Below are positions 1 through 4,973 of a stretch of DNA of 5,081 nucleotides, in pieces (position 1 is the first letter of the stretch; each line of letters opens with the position of its first letter). The stretch is from Helicobacter sp. (GTDB lineage: Bacteria > Campylobacterota > Campylobacteria > Campylobacterales > Helicobacteraceae). Both the position numbers and the translations under genes were made by a program. The DNA lies in assembly GCA_014799985.1 (NCBI GenBank), contig JAAVGZ010000089.1:79579-84659 (forward strand), in the 5' to 3' direction. The notes below the pieces were generated by a model. The model did not search any database. It was not told the DNA's origin and worked only from the letters and a program-made list of their open reading frames with translations.

Positions 1-72
1 GCGCTGCTTGGAATCGTGGCGATTGAGCGCCCGATTGAGCGCTATCGCCTTAGAGCGATTCCAAAATCTTAA
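1..72 (+). CDS. C-terminal end of a possible acyltransferase-3 family membrane protein (partial)
   Basis: The plus-strand frame that begins at base 1 stays open to a TAA at 70-72 and gives 23 residues: a short hydrophobic stretch (ALLGIVA), then IERPIERYR, then a basic end (LRAIPKS). Acyltransferase-3 (OafA/YrhL-like) proteins often finish with a last membrane helix followed by an aromatic/hydrophobic-E-[KR]-P-hydrophobic-x-R pattern, and this ending resembles it. The exact 11-base direct repeat at 20-30 and 32-42 encodes the doubled IER, so coding explains it. If real, the gene converges on the glycosyltransferase and overlaps its last 23 bases. An O-acyltransferase would fit beside a glycosyltransferase in surface glycan synthesis. 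Only 23 residues are visible, so both the gene and the family are tentative; it could also be chance open frame. Confidence 0.35.
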   Translation, partial: ALLGIVAIERPIERYRLRAIPKS

Positions 73-1177
73 GCAATCTTTGCGCCGCGTCTTTAGGAAA
101 CACGACAGATTCCATGTCGCGATTATCAAGTCGCGGCGATTCGAGCGCGCGTTGCAGGGCTTTTGCGATGCTTGCAACCGAGAAAACATCAGCCACAATC
201 GCATGCTTGCCCGCCGTTTGGCGCATTGCGCCGCAATCTGCCACAACGCTCGGAATCCCACAGCAAAGCGCCTCGGCAATCGGCATGCCATAGCCTTCAT
301 ACACCGAAGGGTAGGCGAACGCGCGCGCGCCCGCATACAAAAACGGCAGCTGCGTGCTGTCGATGTAGCCCAAAAGGCGCACGTTGCCCGTTTGCGCAAG
401 CTGCATGATTTTTGCGCTAAGCGCGTGGTTGAGCCAGCCAGAAGCGCCGATGAGCGCGAGCGGATAGGCTTTTTGCGTTGCGGGGCTTAGCAGCGTGTAG
501 GCATCGAGCAGGCGCTCGAGATTCTTGCGCGGCTCGAGTGTCGCAACGCTCAACAGATAGCCGTTGTAGTTGAGGTTGTGCGCTTGCAGAAGCGGCGCGC
601 ATTCCTGCTCGCTTTTGGGGCAGAAGCTCGGCAGAATCGAGGGTGGGAGGACGTGGATTCTCTCGCTTGGAATCTTGAAAATCTCGATGATTTCAGACTT
701 TGAGAAGTCAGACACCGTGAGAATCGCGCGGCTTTGCGCCATCGCGCTTGGCAGGTAGTGGCGCAGCAGCTGCACGCGCGCGCGTGGGTGAAACTCGGGA
801 TAGCGCACATGCGAGAGGTCGTGGATTGTGATGAGCTTCGGGCGCGCGAGCATGGGCAAGAATCCGCCCTCCCAATAGTGCCATGTCTCGTAATCGCGCG
901 GCTTGTGGAGCGAGAGCCACATCTTGCGCAGCTCAAAATACGCAAAGCGTAGCGCGCACAAATCATACGGGCGCAGGCTTTTGATGAGCGTTGGTGCGCT
1001 AGATGGCGCTTCGAGCAGGGCGCGGATTTGCTCTTTGGAAAAAACCCAGCCCATGCGCCCAAAACCGCACAGCGACACGCGCGAATCATCGAGCAAATGG
1101 GGCAGCAGGCGCGCGGTGTATTGCCCGATTCCCGTCAGTGGGGCGGAGAGTAGCGAGAGATTGAGAAGCAGGCGCAT
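50..1177 (-). CDS. Family-4 glycosyltransferase (GT-B fold)
   Basis: This 375-residue protein has the usual length of a retaining GT4 glycosyltransferase, which moves a sugar from a nucleotide-sugar donor to a glycan or lipid-linked acceptor at the inner face of the membrane. The N-terminal acceptor domain shows the loop TGIGQY (15-20), TIHDL (117-121) and TVSDFSKSEI (154-163). The C-terminal donor domain shows VATLEPRKNLERL (211-223; Arg217 and Lys218 are the likely phosphate contacts), LIGASGW (242-248), and EGYGMPIAE, the E-x7-E pair at Glu294 and Glu302. GIPSVVAD (307-314) follows. There is no signal peptide or membrane helix. The ATG is preceded by AAAGG five bases away, which fixes the start. 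It lies alone, divergent from the DUF4214 gene. The pattern resembles mannosyltransferases of O-antigen or capsule clusters, but donor and acceptor cannot be read from the sequence. Family assignment is firm. Confidence 0.95.
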   Translation of the reverse strand: MRLLLNLSLLSAPLTGIGQYTARLLPHLLDDSRVSLCGFGRMGWVFSKEQIRALLEAPSSAPTLIKSLRPYDLCALRFAYFELRKMWLSLHKPRDYETWHYWEGGFLPMLARPKLITIHDLSHVRYPEFHPRARVQLLRHYLPSAMAQSRAILTVSDFSKSEIIEIFKIPSERIHVLPPSILPSFCPKSEQECAPLLQAHNLNYNGYLLSVATLEPRKNLERLLDAYTLLSPATQKAYPLALIGASGWLNHALSAKIMQLAQTGNVRLLGYIDSTQLPFLYAGARAFAYPSVYEGYGMPIAEALCCGIPSVVADCGAMRQTAGKHAIVADVFSVASIAKALQRALESPRLDNRDMESVVFPKDAAQRLLKILESL

Positions 1178-1221
1178 GGAAACCTTTGAAAATAAAAATT
1201 GCCTTTAGAAATTTCAGGGGC

Positions 1222-1245
1222 TTTTTAAGCAAAATCCTATATAAT
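1222..1245 (+). promoter_or_regulatory. Sigma-70 type promoter for the DUF4214 gene
   Basis: A perfect TATAAT at 1240-1245 is preceded by TTTTTAAGC at 1222-1230, the sort of T-rich upstream element that replaces a strict -35 box in Campylobacter and Helicobacter vegetative promoters. Transcription from here would give a leader of about 30 bases containing AAGGGAG (1272-1278), five bases before the ATG at 1284. Position and match are good; the start of transcription is inferred. Confidence 0.65.
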
Positions 1246-1254
1246 GCACACGGA

Positions 1255-1260
1255 ATTATA
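1255..1260 (-). promoter_or_regulatory. Possible -10 box for the glycosyltransferase gene
   Basis: Read on the minus strand, these bases are a perfect TATAAT, about 78 bases upstream of the glycosyltransferase ATG. The leader between them is A/T-rich. A second, weaker TATATA lies at 1238-1243. No convincing -35 element is visible, so this is only a candidate. Confidence 0.25.
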
Positions 1261-1283
1261 ACGCAAAACACAAGGGAGCCCAA

Positions 1284-2063
1284 ATGGCAACAATTCAGCA
1301 GATTTCTCAACTCTTTATCACGGTCTTAAACCGCGTGGTGGACGCACCTACAATGGCGTATTGGACACAAAAGGGCGACTATAACCCCGCGCTAGTCGAA
1401 TCCTTTTTGAGCGAAAAGGCAGCCGCACAAAGCGGGCAGGGGACAAAAGATTTTATCCAAATGGCTTACAAAAACGCTCTTGGCAAATTGCCCGCCGATG
1501 ACCCCGAGGGAATGCAATGGTGGGAAGACCAAGTGAGCGCGAACTCATGGAGCAGGGCAGACTTCTTGGTCAATTTCTTGCACACCATCGATTTGTATCG
1601 CGATGGCACGATTGCGGGCAACGCGGCAGAGAAGCAAGCCGTTGCGCTGTTTGATGTCAAATTTGCGCTTGGAATCTATGCCTCAAACACCCTCAAAGAC
1701 GAGATTCCCGATAGCAGCAGCGATTCGATTACGTTTGGCAAAGGGCTCACCGACATCACCACGAGCAACCTCGCAACCGCGCTTGGCACGGTGCAAGAAG
1801 AGATTGGCAAGCTCGGCAAGGGCGATGGCAACGACAGCGACAGCGGCACAACGCCTCCAGACAATGCCGGCGGCGATTCGCAGAATCCTGACGATTCTAA
1901 TGACGGCAACAACGGCAACACCGAAGAGAACGACAACGGCGGCACAAATTGGAACTTTGGCAGCGGCGGCAATGGCGATAGCGGCAACAACGAGCTCGAA
2001 GAGCAGCAAATCGATGCGCTCGGCGTGAATCCCAATGTGCCAACCGATAGCCCGATTGCCTAA
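1284..2063 (+). CDS. DUF4214-domain protein with acidic low-complexity tail, probably secreted or surface-located
   Basis: The protein has 259 residues. Two helical segments match the DUF4214 pattern: QISQLFITVLNRVVDAPTMAYW (6-27, weaker) and 57-100, which has the family layout of hydrophobic-xx-A/LY-xx-hLG-x-P, then MQWWEDQV, then SRADFLVNFL. DUF4214 modules occur at the N-terminus of S-layer and RTX-type proteins of Campylobacter and other exported proteins. From residue 180 to the end there is no Lys or Arg, and residues 180-236 are almost only Gly, Asn, Asp, Ser, Thr, Glu and Pro. The whole protein lacks cysteine. These traits suggest a type I secretion substrate or surface protein, but true RTX nonapeptides (GGxGxDxxx) and a Sec signal peptide are absent, and no transporter gene is in view. 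It is far shorter than the S-layer relatives, so it may be a stand-alone small member or a remnant. The start is supported by AAGGGAG at five bases. The function is unknown. Confidence 0.85.
   Translation: MATIQQISQLFITVLNRVVDAPTMAYWTQKGDYNPALVESFLSEKAAAQSGQGTKDFIQMAYKNALGKLPADDPEGMQWWEDQVSANSWSRADFLVNFLHTIDLYRDGTIAGNAAEKQAVALFDVKFALGIYASNTLKDEIPDSSSDSITFGKGLTDITTSNLATALGTVQEEIGKLGKGDGNDSDSGTTPPDNAGGDSQNPDDSNDGNNGNTEENDNGGTNWNFGSGGNGDSGNNELEEQQIDALGVNPNVPTDSPIA
1818..1991 (+). repeat. Low-complexity coding tract (Gly/Asn/Asp/Ser tail)
   Basis: This part of the DUF4214 gene uses a small set of codons over and over (GGC, AAC, GAC, AGC), giving imperfect short repeats such as GGCAACAACGGCAAC and GACAGCGACAGCGGC. 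It encodes the flexible acidic tail (residues 179-236). The repeats are irregular, and no unit is repeated exactly more than a few times. Such tracts tend to vary in length between strains. Confidence 0.6.
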
Positions 2064-2073
2064 ACATGGACAT

Positions 2074-2088
2074 TGGTTTTGATATAAT
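2074..2088 (+). promoter_or_regulatory. Sigma-70 type promoter for fliL
   Basis: TATAAT at 2083-2088 is preceded by TGGTTTTGA, the T-rich/TTTTG element commonly found just upstream of the -10 box in Helicobacter and Campylobacter. It lies in the 45-base gap after the DUF4214 stop codon. Transcription would begin near 2095, leaving a very short leader that still holds AAGGAG (2098-2103), five bases before the fliL ATG. This suggests that fliL-acpS is transcribed by the housekeeping sigma factor; no RpoN (GG-N10-GC) or FliA site was seen. Confidence 0.65.
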
Positions 2089-2108
2089 GCTGACAAAAAG
2101 GAGCAAAA

Positions 2109-2645
2109 ATGGCTGACGAGAAAAATGACGCAGGCGGCGGCGGAGGTGGTGGCGGCAACAAGATGCTGATTATCATCATCGCTGCCGTTGTTGGATTGTT
2201 GCTCATCATTGGTGTGGTTGTTGCAATCTTGCTCATGAGCGGCGGGGACGAGCCCCCACCCCAAGCAGCAGGCGGAGCGCCCGCAGCAAGCGGCGGCAAC
2301 CCCGCGCTCAATATGCGCTCGGGTGGGCAGACCTATTTGAGCATCGGACCCACCTATGCGTTCGACCAAATCATCGTGAATCTCGCCTCGCAAAGCGGGC
2401 GGCGCTATCTCAAGACGACTATCAACGCGGAGTTGAGTTCTGACAATTTGATGGTCGAGCTTGACACCAAAAAGCCCGCTATCCGCGACACGATGATTAG
2501 CGTTTTGTCATCAAAAACATTCGAGGAGATTTCGACAGCAAAAGGCAAGGAGAATCTCAAGAATGAGCTTGTGGAGAGGATTAACGAGTCGCTTGTCGAT
2601 GGCAAAATCGTCAATCTCTTTTTCACAGATTTTGCAATCCAGTGA
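2109..2645 (+). CDS. fliL: Flagellar basal body-associated protein FliL
   Basis: FliL is a single-pass inner-membrane protein that surrounds the stator units of the flagellar motor and affects torque and stator activation. The protein has 178 residues. A short cytoplasmic head carries eight glycines in a row (9-16), followed by a membrane helix (about 19-43) and a Pro/Ala/Gly-rich linker (46-68). The periplasmic FliL domain runs from about 82 to 178. Family features in order are FDQIIVNL (85-92), RYLKTTINAEL (99-109), RDTMISVLSSKTFEEI (126-141), GKENLKNELVERIN (146-159) and the ending VNLFFTDFAIQ, equivalent to the usual V-Y-F-T-x-F-V-h-Q. The length is typical. AAGGAG lies five bases before the ATG. 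The stop codon TGA overlaps the acpS start, the same pairing as in Helicobacter pylori. The assignment is secure. Confidence 0.96.
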   Translation: MADEKNDAGGGGGGGGNKMLIIIIAAVVGLLLIIGVVVAILLMSGGDEPPPQAAGGAPAASGGNPALNMRSGGQTYLSIGPTYAFDQIIVNLASQSGRRYLKTTINAELSSDNLMVELDTKKPAIRDTMISVLSSKTFEEISTAKGKENLKNELVERINESLVDGKIVNLFFTDFAIQ

Positions 2646-3013
2646 CGGCGCTCGGCATTGATATTGTCTCTATCAATCGAGTAGAGACTTTTGTTGCTCG
2701 GTGGCACACGCGTGCGCTCGAACGTTTCCTGACCAAGCATGAGATTTCGCTCTATGCGAACAATGTGCAACGCATCGCCTCTGCTTGGGCTGCCAAAGAG
2801 GCGTTGAGCAAGGCGCTTGGTTGCGGGATTGGCGCGCAATGCAGCTTTGTCGATATTATGCTCATGCATGACGAGCGCGGGCAGCCCTCGCTCAACTTTG
2901 CCCCCGAGCTCGTGCAACGCTTTGGAATCGAGGGGCATAGCCTCTCGATTTCGCATGATGGCGGCTTCGTGATTGCCGCTGTGATTGTGCAGCTCAAGAA
3001 TCCGCCGGAATAA
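2642..3013 (+). CDS. acpS: Holo-[acyl-carrier-protein] synthase
   Basis: AcpS moves the 4'-phosphopantetheine group from coenzyme A to the conserved serine of apo-acyl carrier protein, switching on fatty acid synthesis in the cytoplasm. The 123-residue length is normal for the small trimeric bacterial type. GIDIVSINRVE (5-15) carries Asp7, and RIASAWAAKEALSKALGCGI (44-63) carries Glu53 and Lys52. Asp7 and Glu53 are the expected magnesium ligands. Near the C-terminus SISHDGGFVIAAVI (102-115) has the family's SHD motif. The start is GTG at 2642, in a GTGA overlap with the fliL stop. No good Shine-Dalgarno precedes it, so translation is probably coupled to fliL. There is no alternative start close by that keeps GIDIV. 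The function is certain from the motifs. The link to fliL is an operon arrangement and not a shared pathway. Confidence 0.96.
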   Translation: MTALGIDIVSINRVETFVARWHTRALERFLTKHEISLYANNVQRIASAWAAKEALSKALGCGIGAQCSFVDIMLMHDERGQPSLNFAPELVQRFGIEGHSLSISHDGGFVIAAVIVQLKNPPE

Positions 3014-3014
3014 C

Positions 3015-3054
3015 CCGTGCTATTTCTGGCTTAGAAAAAGCCCCAAAAGCACGG
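3015..3054. terminator. Nested hairpin between convergent genes, possible two-way terminator
   Basis: CCGTGCT (3015-3021) pairs with AGCACGG (3048-3054), and inside it GGCTT (3028-3032) pairs with AAGCC (3038-3042) around a short A-rich loop. The structure begins two bases after the acpS stop and covers the last codons of the EamA-type transporter gene on the other strand. A run of T follows neither outer arm, although on the minus strand five T's sit inside the inner hairpin. The site is right for ending both transcripts, but it is not a textbook intrinsic terminator. Confidence 0.4.
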
Positions 3055-3910
3055 CGATTCCGCCGAGGATTGTTGCGAAAGTGATGCTTTCTCCTAATGT
3101 CAATGTCGCGACAATCACGCCAAATAGGGGTATGCTATAAATATAGGCGCTTGCCTTGATTGTGCCTAGAAGATGAATGCATGCATTATATGTAACATAG
3201 CAAAGCGCGGAGGCAATCAGCCCCAAGAAAAGCAGATTGAGAACATTCACAGAATCTCCGAAGCGAGTCCAAAAATCTTCGATTCCATAGACATTCCAAA
3301 CACCAATGCTAAAAGGCAGAATGCAAAGGATTCCATAAAAAAAGATTTTGCGCGTGATTGCGAGGGGGTTTTCGCCTTTGCAATGCAAAAAGAGCCGTTC
3401 TAAAAGAAGCGTATAGAACGACCACATGATTCCCGCAGCAAGGCAGATGATGTCGCCCAAAGGAGAAACGGAGAACGACAGCTCGCCGCGCGACACAACG
3501 AGCGCCACGCCGACAAACGCCACGACAAAGCCGATGAAAAAGTGCCTTTTGAGCCGCTTGCCCGAGAAAATGCGCGAGAGAATCGCGACAAAAAGCGGGC
3601 TGATGGTTACAAGCAAGGCGGCGTTTGAAGCCGTTGTGTAATAGAGCGCAACGTTTTCGAGCAAGAAATAAAAGCAAACGCCGCTTAGCCCGCTTAGGAC
3701 AAACAGAATCTCGACCTTATAACCCTTAAAACCAACGCCCCTAAAATGCAAGAGAAAAAGAGCTACGTAAGCAATAATAAAGCGAAAAAGCAAGATTTCT
3801 GTTGCATAAAAATCATGGAGCAAAGTTTTGGTCGAGCTGAAAGTGCTCGCCCAAATAAGCATCGTAAAAAGCGCCAGCACATGCCCAAAAAACATGCTAT
3901 TTTTTAGCAT
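3020..3910 (-). CDS. EamA-type drug/metabolite (DMT) exporter
   Basis: This 296-residue, ten-helix inner-membrane protein has the length and internal duplication of the EamA branch of the drug/metabolite transporter superfamily. Members export amino acids, metabolites or toxic compounds. Helices lie at about 7-23, 37-55, 66-84, 89-112, 124-140, 150-170, 187-205, 222-241, 253-273 and 277-294. First-repeat marks are LIWASTFSSTK (18-28) and SGKRLKRHFFIGFVVAFVGV (116-135). The second repeat ends with the family-typical P-L-F (261-263) and LGESITFATILGGIAVLLG (272-290; Glu274 is the usual conserved Glu). The ATG at 3910 lies 15 bases after the stop of the 123-residue gene, so the two are probably co-transcribed. 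The ribosome site is weak (GAG two bases before the ATG), and Met6 is a possible alternative. The N-terminal half is more A/T-rich than most neighbours. The substrate cannot be predicted. Confidence 0.92.
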   Translation of the reverse strand: MLKNSMFFGHVLALFTMLIWASTFSSTKTLLHDFYATEILLFRFIIAYVALFLLHFRGVGFKGYKVEILFVLSGLSGVCFYFLLENVALYYTTASNAALLVTISPLFVAILSRIFSGKRLKRHFFIGFVVAFVGVALVVSRGELSFSVSPLGDIICLAAGIMWSFYTLLLERLFLHCKGENPLAITRKIFFYGILCILPFSIGVWNVYGIEDFWTRFGDSVNVLNLLFLGLIASALCYVTYNACIHLLGTIKASAYIYSIPLFGVIVATLTLGESITFATILGGIAVLLGLFLSQK

Positions 3911-3925
3911 TGCTCGTTTCTTGGG

Positions 3926-4297
3926 CTATTTGTAGAATCGCAAATAACGTTCTTTGTCATCGCAAAATTTGCGGACATAATATGTGCGGATAAAACTCAT
4001 CAATCGTTCCGTAAAATCATTAGGTCGGATTGATTGCCCATTTTTATTCACAAGCCGCTGCGTGAAGCGGTTGGTGCGATAATCCATTTCGATTCTAAGG
4101 TAGAGTTCGTTCTCTAACGTCTTAGATAATTTCATAAAAGCCTTGAAATCATTCAGACTTTTGCCCGCGCCAATATCAAGCCTTTTGCCCATCTCCTCGT
4201 GTTTCGTAAGTTGCAAGCGATAATCGGCATAGTAATAGGCGATGAAGCCATATCTTTTGGGATAGCCGCATTGATGTTTTGTCAGAGTGAATGTCAT
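3926..4297 (-). CDS. Hypothetical basic, tyrosine-rich 123-residue protein
   Basis: I do not recognise this protein. It has 12 tyrosines, 25 Lys/Arg against 14 Asp/Glu, no membrane helix, and no signal peptide. Visible features are an aromatic cluster at 16-26 (YGFIAYYYADY), a central charged helix-like stretch (31-70), RIEMDYRTNRFTQRLV (68-83), and a basic aromatic end (RTYYVRKFC, 104-112, and RYLRFYK). The two cysteines (10 and 112) are far apart. The start at 4297 is chosen because TAGAGGA lies about seven bases before the ATG, and because no other ATG, GTG or TTG in the frame occurs until it runs antiparallel through or inside the next gene upstream. The frame itself continues open upstream, but that part is a shadow of the YdcZ-like gene. 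It precedes the EamA-type exporter by 15 bases in a likely operon. It could be a nucleic-acid-binding protein by charge alone, which is a guess. A real gene seems likely; its role is unknown. Confidence 0.72.
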   Translation of the reverse strand: MTFTLTKHQCGYPKRYGFIAYYYADYRLQLTKHEEMGKRLDIGAGKSLNDFKAFMKLSKTLENELYLRIEMDYRTNRFTQRLVNKNGQSIRPNDFTERLMSFIRTYYVRKFCDDKERYLRFYK

Positions 4298-4411
4298 GGT
4301 TGTGTCCTCTATCAGCTCTATTTTGCGGTAGGCTCGCGCCCGCCGCCTTCTATGAGTATGGCAGCAAATAGCGTTCCTATTGCCAATCGAGTTCGTAGAG
4401 AGACGGAAAAT

Positions 4412-4431
4412 GGGGGCTTGGGGGCGTGGGG
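4412..4431 (+). repeat. Three spaced G-tracts
   Basis: Tracts of 5, 5 and 4 G's are separated by three-base spacers, and GG follows at 4439-4441 beyond a longer loop. Three long tracts plus one GG fall short of a standard four-tract G-quadruplex but could form a two-layer one. The complement puts C-tracts in the likely leader RNA of the 123-residue gene. Tracts of this kind can also slip in length, though none is long enough to be a clear phase-variation tract. Confidence 0.4.
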
Positions 4432-4442
4432 CTTGTTTTGGT

Positions 4443-4469
4443 AAAGATTCTATAATTGGTAGAATCTTT
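4443..4469. repeat. Perfect 10-base inverted repeat, 7-base spacer
   Basis: AAAGATTCTA (4443-4452) and TAGAATCTTT (4460-4469) are exact reverse complements around TAATTGG. The stem is A/T-rich, and no T-run follows on the minus strand, so it would be a weak terminator for the YdcZ-like gene 12 bases upstream. It also straddles a possible promoter, which fits an operator for a dimeric repressor equally well. Confidence 0.55.
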
Positions 4470-4476
4470 GTTTCAA
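4449..4476 (-). promoter_or_regulatory. Possible promoter for the 123-residue gene and EamA exporter
   Basis: On the minus strand, TTGAAA (4471-4476) and TATAGA (4449-4454) are spaced by 16 bases. Transcription would start near 4442 and give a leader of about 145 bases. The -10 box and spacer lie within the inverted repeat, so binding of a protein there would block it. The match is moderate and there is no independent support. Confidence 0.3.
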
Positions 4477-4481
4477 GACCC

Positions 4482-4937
4482 CTAGCCCCGAATCTCGCGA
4501 TAGAAAAACACAAAGAGCCCAGCGAGTATGATTCCAAGCCCGATGATTTTGTTCCATAAAATCGGCTTGGCTTCGAGCCCAAAAGCGCCGATTGTGTCGA
4601 GCAGAAAGCTTGTGATGAGCTGCCCAAACAGCACGAGCAAGAACATGTTGAGCAGCCCGATTTTGGGCGCGAGCAGGGTTGTGCCAAACACAAAAAACGC
4701 GCCCAAGACGCCGCCCAAAAACTTCCACCAACTTTGCGTGCCCAGAGCCTGCAAAATGCCGAGATGTAGAGCCCCGCTGCCGCAAGCGACCACAAAAAGG
4801 CAGAACGTGCCGATGAAAAAAGAGATAAACGCCGCAACGAGCGGGGAAGTCTCGAGCGAGCGCCCGAGCGCCGCATTGATGGGCGCTTGTAACGCGACCC
4901 CAAGCCCCATACACAAAGCCAACACATAATACATCAT
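4482..4937 (-). CDS. YdcZ/DUF606-family small DMT transporter
   Basis: This is a five-helix, 151-residue inner-membrane protein of the DUF606 (YdcZ) family, a half-size relative of the drug/metabolite transporters that is thought to work as a dimer; substrates are mostly unknown. Family marks are ALQAPINAALGRSL (15-28; Gln17 and Asn21), PLVAAFISFFIGT (32-44), WWKFLGGVLGAFFVF (70-84), LLAPKIGL (88-95) and FGQLITSFLLDTIGAFGL (104-121). Helices lie at about 3-17, 33-51, 73-90, 96-114 and 129-146, and the length is normal. AAAGGA sits three bases before the first ATG (4937) and six before the second (4934), so translation may begin at Met2. It is the first of three minus-strand genes, but a 184-base gap separates it from the next, so it may be transcribed alone. 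The family call is firm; the substrate is unknown. Confidence 0.92.
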   Translation of the reverse strand: MMYYVLALCMGLGVALQAPINAALGRSLETSPLVAAFISFFIGTFCLFVVACGSGALHLGILQALGTQSWWKFLGGVLGAFFVFGTTLLAPKIGLLNMFLLVLFGQLITSFLLDTIGAFGLEAKPILWNKIIGLGIILAGLFVFFYREIRG

Positions 4938-4967
4938 GTTTCCTTTATTATCGTAAAATCATGCTCG

Positions 4968-4973
4968 TATTAT
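4968..4973 (+). promoter_or_regulatory. Possible -10 box for the prepilin-like gene
   Basis: TATTAT differs from TATAAT by one base and ends about 31 bases before the chosen start at 5005. It overlaps the minus-strand -10 box almost completely. No clear -35 box is seen. Confidence 0.3.

Larger units (their letters stand above)
4298..4481. other. Intergenic region with G-tracts, inverted repeat and possible promoter
   Basis: This 184-base gap separates the YdcZ-like gene from the 123-residue gene. I looked for tRNA, SRP RNA and other small RNA landmarks on both strands and found none. It holds three G-tracts on the plus strand (4412-4416, 4420-4424 and 4428-4431), separated by CTT and CGT. 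A perfect inverted repeat (4443-4469) and a candidate minus-strand promoter (4449-4476) are listed separately. About 110 bases (4298-4411) are unremarkable and would be the leader of the 123-residue gene. Confidence 0.6.

Noticed and set aside
19..42. Tandem direct repeat as a recombination or attachment site
   Set aside because: Two 11-base copies are too few for an array, and the repeat is explained by the coding of IER-P-IER in the plus-strand gene end.
8..490. Plus-strand open frame of 160 codons
   Set aside because: It is antisense to the C-terminal half of the well-supported glycosyltransferase, has a TTG start, and its Arg/Ala/His-rich product is typical of a G/C-rich shadow frame.
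1818..1991. RTX calcium-binding repeats in the DUF4214 protein tail
   Set aside because: Gly, Asp and Asn are abundant, but no GGxGxDxxx nonapeptide in tandem can be placed.
1683..2393. Minus-strand 236-codon open frame across the DUF4214/fliL junction
   Set aside because: It runs antisense to two real genes and across their promoter; its Val/Ala/Ile-rich stretch is the complement of the Gly/Asn/Asp codon repeats.
4451..4456. Plus-strand TATAAT inside the inverted repeat as a promoter
   Set aside because: No plus-strand gene lies downstream until the prepilin-like gene, over 500 bases away and with its own candidate box.
4298..4481. tRNA or other structured RNA between the YdcZ-like and 123-residue genes
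   Set aside because: No acceptor/T-loop pattern (GTTCRANNC with matching stems) or SRP-type core was found on either strand; only the simple inverted repeat is present.
4298..4927. Upstream extension of the 123-residue gene to a 333-residue protein
   Set aside because: The extra part reads another frame of the YdcZ-like gene (Ser/Arg/Cys-rich product) and the intergenic region. The ATG at 4297 has its own good ribosome site.
4528..4929. Plus-strand 133-codon open frame opposite the YdcZ-like gene
   Set aside because: It is antisense to a gene with clear family motifs, its product is Pro/Lys/Ser-rich with no recognisable pattern, and no ribosome site precedes it.
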